Shown here: positions 51,601 to 60,600 of the stretch, piece by piece | Position numbering within the stretch: the stretch's first letter is position 1 | Layout: the number at the start of each line of letters is the position of its first letter | Assembly: GCA_020796225.1 (NCBI GenBank) | Contig: CM036775.1 | Span: 5,826,393 to 5,890,392, forward strand | Length of the DNA: 64,000 nt | Source of the DNA: Arion vulgaris | Lineage: Eukaryota > Mollusca > Gastropoda > Stylommatophora > Arionidae | Direction: 5' to 3' | Notes under the pieces: model-generated | What the model saw: only the letters and a program-made list of their open reading frames with translations | Databases searched by the model: none | What the model was told of the DNA's origin: nothing | Program-made: the position numbers and the translations under genes

Positions 51601-54600
51601 TGATTGCAGAAGAAGAAGAAGACTTATGAACATAGGAAGTGATTGCAGAAGAAGAAGACTTATGAACATAGGAAGTGATTGCAGAAGAAGACTTATGAAC
51701 ATAGGAAGTGATTGCAAAAGAAGAAGAAGGCTTATAAACATAGGAAGTGATTGCAGAAGAAGAAGAAGACTTATGAACATAGGAAGTGATTGCAGAAGAA
51801 GACTTATGAACATAGGAAGTGATTGCAAAAGAAGAAGAAGACTTATGAACATAGGAAGTAATTGCAGAAGAAAAACTTATGAACATAGGAAGTGATTGCA
51901 GAAGAAGACTTATGAACATAGGAAGTGATTGCAGAAGAAGACTTATGAACATAGGAAGTGATTGCAGAAGAAGAAGACTTATGAACATAGGAAGTGATTG
52001 CAGAAGAAGACTTATGAACATAGGAAGTGATCGCAGAAGAAGAAGACGAAGAAGAAAATTGAAAAATAATGTGCCGCCTGGCAATAAAGAGGGTTTGTTC
52101 AAAAATAAAGCGTTTATATGCGATATATTTATAGCTACGCTGTTCCGTCCGCTGTATGAAGTAAAATATCGATGTTAGAAACAAACCGACAGGCAAACAC
52201 ACGAGAAGTCTCAGACCAGCTTCCAGCATACTAATCCCACTGCGCATGTCCCCGAAACTAGAGCCACGCTATCGATTATCTCCAGGCACTGTGCACTTTG
52301 ATCCCGATCCAAAAGAATTGAGTTATTCATATTTTTTTGGTATAAAGGTTAGACGTAATGTTCATACATTGTTACATTGAAAGTGTTACGATAGCGAACT
52401 AGCATAGCCAGGAGAGATGGGCTTGACACAGTGATAGTTAGATGGGCTTGACACAGTGATAGTTAGATGGGCTTGACACAGTGATAGTTAGATGGGCTTG
52501 AGCGCCAATATACGACGTTCTTATTTATTTGTTCTTCTTTTTCAGCGATCTCTGGTCATGCGCTTAGTTTACTGTGGACCAGAAACTGGACAGTCAGTTT
52601 CAGGCTTGTCAGGTTTCCCCAAAGCTTAGTTTTTTGGTCAACTGGGTGTGGCGACATGTTGCTTCTCAGCTCACACGGGAGAGGTCAGTCTTGAAGGACA
52701 AGTTCCAGTGTCTGTTCCGCCTGCTGACACTGGCAGAGAGTTGTTTGACTTATTCCTAGTCTATATGAGTGTTTGTTGAGTCTGCAGTGTCCGGTACGTA
52801 GGTGAAATATAATGATCTGATCTGTTCTGCTAGGTCTTTGAGGAAGTCTTTTCCATAATCATATCCAGTGTTTTTCTTCCAGTCTACTGCAGATTTTCTC
52901 TGTATATCTGTACGACGTTCAATATCATGTCATCATCAAGGTGCGTATCTAATATCGTTCTTTCCAGGTCATCATGACGCTTGATGTGACCAAAGTATGT
53001 AATTTTTCTGTATATTATGTTGTTTATCAGCCAATTCTTTTTAACATTTAGTTCTTTCAGGACATCAGTGTTCTTTCTTTTTCTGTCCATGGTATTCGTA
53101 GGATCTTTCTGTAGCATTTAGTTTCTGTCCATGGTATTCGTAGGATCTTTCTGTAGCATTTAGTTTCTGTCCATGGTATTCGTAGGATCTTTCTGTAGCA
53201 TTTAGTTTCTGTCCATGGTATTCGTAGGATCTTTCTGTAGCATTTAGTTTCTGTCCATGGTATTCGTAGGATCTTTCTGTAGCATTTAGTTTCTGTCCAT
53301 GGTATTCGTAGGATCTTTCTGTAGCATTTAGTTTCTGTCCATGGTATTCTAGGATCTTTCTGTAGCATTTAGTTTCTGTCCATGGTATTCTAGGATCTTT
53401 CTGTAGCATTTAGTTTCTGTCCATGGTATTCGTAGGATCTTTCTGTAGCATTTAGTTTCTGTCCATGGTATTCGTAGGATCTTTCTGTAACATTTAGTTT
53501 CTGTCCATGGTATTCGTAGGATCTTTCTGTAGCATTTAGTTTCTGTCCATGGTATTCGTAGGATCTTTCTGTAACATTTAGTTTCTGTCCATGGTATTCG
53601 TAGGATCTTTCTGTAACATTTAGTTTCTGTCCATGGTATTCGTAGGATCTTTCTGTAGCATTTAGTTTCTGTCCATGGTATTCTAGGATCTTTCTGTAGC
53701 ATTTAGTTTCTGTCCATGGTATTCGTAGGATCTTTCTGTAGCATTTAGTTTCTGTCCATTGTATTCGTAGGATCTTTCTGTAGCATTTAGTTTCTGTCCA
53801 TGGTATTCGTAGGATCTTTCTGTAGCATTTAGTTTCTGTCCATGGTATTTGTAGGATCTTTCTGTAGCATTTAGTTTCTGTCCATGGTATTCTAGGATCT
53901 TTCTGTAGCATTTAGTTTCTGTCCATGGTATTCGTAGGATCTTTCTGTAGCATTTAGTTTCTGTCCATGGTATTCGTAGGATCTTTCTGTAGCATTTAGT
54001 TTCTGTCCATGGTATTCGTAGGATCTTTCTGTAGCATTAGTTTCTGTCCATGGTATTCGTAGGATCTTTCTGTAGCATTTAGTTTCTGTCCATGGTATTC
54101 GTAGGATCTTTCTGTAGCATTTAGTTTCTGTCCATGGTATTTGTAGGATCTTTCTGTAGCATTTAGTTTCTGTCCATGGTATTCGTAGGATCTTTCTGTA
54201 GCATTTAGTTTCTGTCCATGGTATTCGTAGGATCTTTCTGTAGCATTTAGTTTCTGTCCATGGTATTTGTAGGATCTTTCTGTAGCATTTAGTTTCTGTC
54301 CATGGTATTCGTAGGATCTTTCTGTAGCATTTAGTTTCTGTCCATGGTATTCGTAGGATCTTCTTAGCATTTAGTTTCTGTCCATGGTATGCAGGATCTT
54401 TCTTAGCTAGTTCTAGTCCATGGTATTCTAGGATCTTTCTGTAGCATTTAGTTTCTGTCCATGGTATTCGTAGGATCTTTCTGTAGCATTTAGTTTCTGT
54501 CCATGGTATTCGTAGGATCTTTCTGTAGCATTTAGTTTCTGTCCATGGTATTCGTAGGATCTTTCTGTAGCATTTAGTTTCGAAGGACTGGATGTCACTA

Positions 54601-57600
54601 GGAAAATGCATGCTCTCAATATTTTTAATTTTAATATTTTACTGGTGCTTTGCCACATGTTCTCCATTGTGTTTAACTTCTTGATTGCTATTGCCAATCT
54701 TCTTGAGCCAATCTCAATATCATGTACAGTTCATTATCCAGTCACCCAAGCTGAAAATGGCTAATATTTCTTCTGAGTGATAGAGGAAAGATTCGAAATC
54801 GTCGTCATGGCTACCGTGTAAACGAATGATTGATATGACCATCATCTTTGCACTTCGGTGTGTAACCATGTGTGCTCCGATCTCTTTCTTACACATGAAG
54901 ATCTCAGCTGCACTGCACTTCGGTGTGTAACCATGTGTATTCCGATCTCTTTCTTACACATGAAGATCTCAGCTGCACTGCACTTCGGTGTGTAACCATG
55001 TGTATTCCGATCTCTTTCTTACACATGAAGATCTCAGCTGCACTGCACTTCGGTGTGTAACCATGTGTATTCCGATCTCTTTCTTACACATGAAGATCGC
55101 AGCGGCAGTGTACAAACTCTGTAGTACCGAAGGAGGGTCCCCGATGTCATTTTGAAGATGGTAAGAATGTTTTGTTGGAATTTTTTTTCCCCGAATGAAT
55201 ATTGTCTGGGCACCGGCTTTCCAGCTTGCTTTTCTCAATTTTGAACTGCTAATGGTTCCTTTACGTGGCTCAGATTGAGCCTGAAACCTACGTTTTATCA
55301 TCCGTCACCGATAGGACTAGGAACTTAATCTTACCTTCACTGAAATCAGGGATCTGTGAAAAATATTCCAGATGACTCCACGAGGAGCGAAAGCGTGTAC
55401 CTTTGGAGCGAAGGCGAGCACCTAACCTCTACGCAACAGAGACTGTGTAAGTGATCTGATTCTGATACTGTCAGCTAAATGTATGCCCGTGCGTTGCCGG
55501 AGTCTACAAGGGGAGCAATGAATAGTAACACTGCAACCTACATGGCATGTCATAGCGGCACTGAGGTAGGCGTCTAGAGAAGCTACCTAGTAAATAAAGT
55601 GTCGCAGAAATCGGATGTGCTGGCCTACTTGTAGGCGGATAACTGACACAACGTATAATCGCTCCTAGTCTCAGATCACATACAAATCACAAAGAGTGAT
55701 TAACAAGTGGTTGATATGAAGCGTACGGAGAAGAAACATAGTTACCAGTTGTTGCCACTGTCGTGGCTTTGTTTTTATCTTGTGTGCTTCTCTAGTAACT
55801 TGGATGATAACTATTTTTACTTTCTTGATAGAATTCTGCTAAGCAATCTATCCATCTTTTTGTGGTCTTCCTCTCGCCTTCTTTCCTGGTGTAGAAAACT
55901 CTGTATACAGTAGGAGTTTGGATGTATTCTTATTAAGTGGAGGAATTGCTTCATTCATTGTTTTTCAATGTAATCCAAGCAAGGGTCTGTCCCAACTTTC
56001 TTTCTTATGATTTTCTTATACTCATATTTTTGTTTATTTACTTACACTGTAAAATTTTTATATTATGGTTCCAAAAAATCCCATTGCTGAAAACTTGCAT
56101 AAAAAAGCGTCACTTTAGGGAAACATATCTGTGTCTAGACATTTCAATGCAATCACATATCAACATCTTACACTAACTCATCATGCAAAGAAAATGTCAT
56201 GCTAATGCATTTTGGTATTAAGAAGCAATATGAAGTTCTTTGTTGGAATAAATATATGAGTCTGGGTGTTGGAATGCCAGTGAGAGTTGGAAAATGATTA
56301 AAGATATAGAAAGTAAATTGAAAGCATTTGAAAATAGATGTCTGCAAAAAATAATGAACATAAAATGGAATGAATCTAGGAGAAGTGATGAAATCAGAGA
56401 AATGTCTGCTAAATCACTAGTAACAACTGTTATAAGAAGGAAACAATGAAGATATGCTGAGCATACCCTGAGAAAGATATGATTGGTAAATCACTAGTAA
56501 CAACTATTATAAGAAAGAGAAGATGGAGATATGTTGATCATACCCTGAGAAATAAATGTCTGGTAAATCACTAGTAACAACTGTTATAAGAAAGAGAAGA
56601 TGGAGATATGTTGAGCATACCCTGAGAAAGAAATGATTGGTAAATCACTAGTAACATCTGTTATAAGAAGGAAAAAATGATGATATGTTGTGCATACCCT
56701 GAGAAGAAATGATCAAAAAATACCAGAGGAGGCACTGAAGGAAGTGGGAGGCAAAGGGTTCAATACAAAAAGGATGCCTAGGAAACCCTGAAACAAACTT
56801 CTGAGAGTACAGAAATATCAGAATCAATTTAATGAAAGAGGTTGAGTGAGTTACCCGGGACAGAGCGATATGGAGAAATTACTTGCAGGCCCTATATAAC
56901 GTATAACGGTACAAGATGAATATATATATATATTCATAAAGTAAAAAGTAAAGGAACCCTTTCATATCTAGTGGTATATAGGGCAATACAGTGTTAGGCC
57001 TGTATTTTTCATTGACCGTCGACACACGATGGGTGATGTGGTCAGCATCATGCCGGCCGCCTTTACTTTCCCAGAGCATATCTGGTACCCAGTTGAGGCT
57101 GGGTCGACCTGAGAGCCGTCACGGTCGGGAAAAATTCCACGCGCACTGCGTGAGTTGAACTCAGACCACCAGCCTTGAGAAGCGAGTTCACTAACAACTA
57201 CGCTACCGCGGCTCTCATATATATTAGAGAGAGAGATAAAAATAATGGCTTTTTGGTCGATGTATCCTCCATTGAGTACCAGAAATACTGGGAAGTTTAT
57301 GCTGCCAGTGTAAAGTAGATATCACCCATCAAGTTCCACTGATGAAAGAGAAATATGGACGTAATAGCCGTCCATTGCAAGCTATGATGACAACAGCATC
57401 AGACATGTGCTGCTGCACCTTTCTGGTGAGTGCGGAGGTGACTGCAGAGTCCAATCCAAGAACACAATCCGCTAATACAGGTTGGGCATACATGATCAAG
57501 GTTAGACATGTGGGTATTGTGTGTTCTGTCTTTTCGCAAAACTCGTCTCTGTGCCTCAGCGGCACGACGATTTTCATCTATGCAAGTTCCTCTTTAGAAG

Positions 57601-60600
57601 ACCTTGATTTTGCCGACGATATAGCCCTTTGAGTTCATCACATCAAGATATTCAAATGAAAACAAACCTTCTCCAAAATATCTCAGGACAAATTGGTCTC
57701 CAAATAAACACCACAAAAACAAAAATTGTTGACCTTACCAGCAGTCCAGAAAATATTCAACTAAAAACTACACTCTTGAAAAAGTCAAAAGTTTTACATA
57801 CCTAGGGAGTATGATGACATCTACGGGGATACAGCGCCAGAAATTCCACACAGAATCGCATTGGCATCAAGTGCTTTTAACAAATTGTCAAATATATGGA
57901 AGTCCAATTCACTCAGCAAGCACTTAAAATTAAAGATCTTTAACTCTTGTGTGATTCCAGTATTAACTTATGGATGCCAGAGTTGGAAAGCAACAAAAGC
58001 TCTAGAAAGAAAATTAGATAACTTTGAGAATAAATGTCTTAGAAGAATATTGAACCTCAAATGGTCAGATTTCAGACCCAATACACAAATAAGACAAGAG
58101 ACCAAGCAAGAAAATGTATCAAATTTTATAAGAAAGCGCCACTGGAACTACATCGGCCACACACTTAGAATGGATGAGAGAAGACTCCCTTACCAATCAC
58201 TCATATGGACACCAGAGGGAAAAAGAAAACGAGGAAGACCAAGAGAGACTCTGCGTAGAACCATCACCAGAGAAGGCTCAACGATGGGCCTAGTAAACAT
58301 TAAAGACCTAAAACAGATAGCAACGAACCGCGAGACATGGAGAACTATGACCTCTGCCCTATGCGCGCCCACAGGCCCAAGAGGAAAGACTAACTAACTA
58401 AGTTCCTCTTGTGTTGTTACAGAACCACATTTGGCGATCTTGCACCAGGGATTCCCAGCATGCATTGTCTATATCAAAGCATTCCAGAGACACTTTAAGA
58501 GTGTCTTTAAAGCATTTTTTCTGGCCACTAGCTGAACGTCTGCCCCCTTCAAGCTCACCATATATCATCTGTTTTGGGATGCATTTATGATGCCTGTTCA
58601 TCACAGGTGATGATGACCACACAAATGTTCATCAAAGGGAATGTAGTTTGTTATGTTTGTCTGTGTGTGCATAGATGACTAGTGAGCCCGATACGGGCTT
58701 GAAATGTCCTTGTACAGTGTGGGCAAGGTATACTTGCACTTGTGGAAAATTTTACTGCCTTTCTATTTTGACGATGCATTTATAATATGGACCTATATAA
58801 CGTATAACAGTACAAGATGAATATACGTTTGTATGTGTAGAAAAATGTAAAAGACAACAACAACACTAGAACTCACCACACAGTCCAGTAGTCCAACAAC
58901 ATTTCTATGATGAAGACTAGATAACTCCTGTAGAAGTAAGTACAACATAACAGTCATGTATTTGTTTGCTCAAGATACAAGAGCATACAAATAGAACTAA
59001 TAGAATACATTAAGGAAAAACATCAACATGTATGTAGATCAACAATCAATTTCAAATGAGAGAAATCAAATTTTTCATTTATATAACTCAATACCACATG
59101 GCAAAGTTAAACTTTTTCTTCTGCTTTCTCACTAGATTGGGATTTTGGATTGTCGAATACAGACCGCTGTCTCAGATTGTCAGCCCAGCATACAGTTTGT
59201 CTAAGGCGTTGGTGTAAGTGAGTCACCACTTTCTTCTCAAGGCTGCATACTGGGGACAGTTCTGTGGGATATGCTTTGTTGTCATGCTCACCAAGCCACA
59301 GGATCACAGTGCCTATCTTGAATCTAGTGTACAAGTAGTGTCTCATTCTGATGTGAACCATCCAGAGACAAAGTATGACAGTCTGGTCTCTTCTGGACAA
59401 GTTGGTAATATCCATCATCCTTGTTGTGTTTTGGGTGTTCTTTCTCCCACTTTGCTTTGTAGTGTCATCTGGTTGTGGTTGTTGCTTCTTCATAGCGAAA
59501 CAAGTAAGAGCAAAGTACTTTAGTTTTACAGAATACAAAAACAGTGACAATACACAGCAGTGTTTCTACCAAAAGGCCTTCTTCATAGCTGAGTAAAGTT
59601 AAACAAAGGAGCTAAACCTTTTTTCATACCATGAAGTATATTGAGAGATACATAAACGTGCCAACATCATGCCAGCCTACTTTCCAGTACTTTTCTGACC
59701 TGTGTGTTGCCAGGGTCTAGAAGGGGAGTAAAGAATAGTAACACTGCGACTTACAAGGCATGTCGCATGAGGCGACTCAGGGGGTTGTGTGGGCTGACTG
59801 CCTCCCCCTGTAGAAAAGATGAGCTAAAAATAACTAACAAATATGGGTGAGCTGTAGACTGATATTAAAAGGAATGCGTAAAAAGCATTGGAAAGGATGG
59901 CAAGAGAGAGGAAGAGCTACAAGAAGTTTGTTGAAGACATGCACTCCAATGGGAGTTGAAAGGTGAAGAAATTCCCAGGATCTTATCATTCGACCAGTGC
60001 CATATACAGAGGGCGATACCTGAGCAAGAGTTGAAAGGTAAAGAAGTAGACTTTTCTGGCATTCACTGAGGCTGGGTTGACCTGAGAACAAGTAGGACAG
60101 GAAAGAAATTCTACTTCATTGTGGAACTGAACCCGACCAAGCGCTAAGAAGCAGTGCAATAACCACTACGCTATCAATCTCTCAATAACAAAAACCATGA
60201 ACAAACAGATAGAGATTTCTACTTTCTGTACAATTGAAATATTATCTATATATTCAATGTTTTCTCTTGTATAAACTTCATGTGGTCTGTGTAGATTTCA
60301 TTCCAGTATTATTTCCCTAGACCAGTGAGTTAGTCTCAGCATTTCTTCTTCGAAGCTCCACACTTGTTAACCACTCTTTGTGATTTGTATGTGAGCCTAA
60401 GAGCGATTGTACAATGTGTCAGTTATACGCCTACAAGTAGGCCAGCACATCCGATTTCTAGAACGCTTTTTATTTACTAGGGTAGCTTCCTAGGCCCCTA
60501 CCTCAGTCACCTCCTATGACATGCCTTATAGGTTGCAGTGTTACAATTCTTTGCTCCCCTTGTGGACCCAGCAACACACGAGCTGGTCTCAGTACATTTG

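Noticed and set aside
51485..52247. Leu/Ser-rich and Arg-rich frames ([20 protein letters not shown])
   Set aside because: Translations of the GAA-containing minisatellite in different frames.
53349..54611. Minus-strand open frames of 110-240 codons with [14 protein letters not shown] repeats
   Set aside because: They are the 42-bp array inside a dead LINE, with several 41-bp units that shift the frame.
57861..58397. A functional reverse transcriptase gene
   Set aside because: The insert begins at the FADD motif, lacks the endonuclease and most RT motifs and has a frameshift; flanking target duplication shows a truncated LINE copy.
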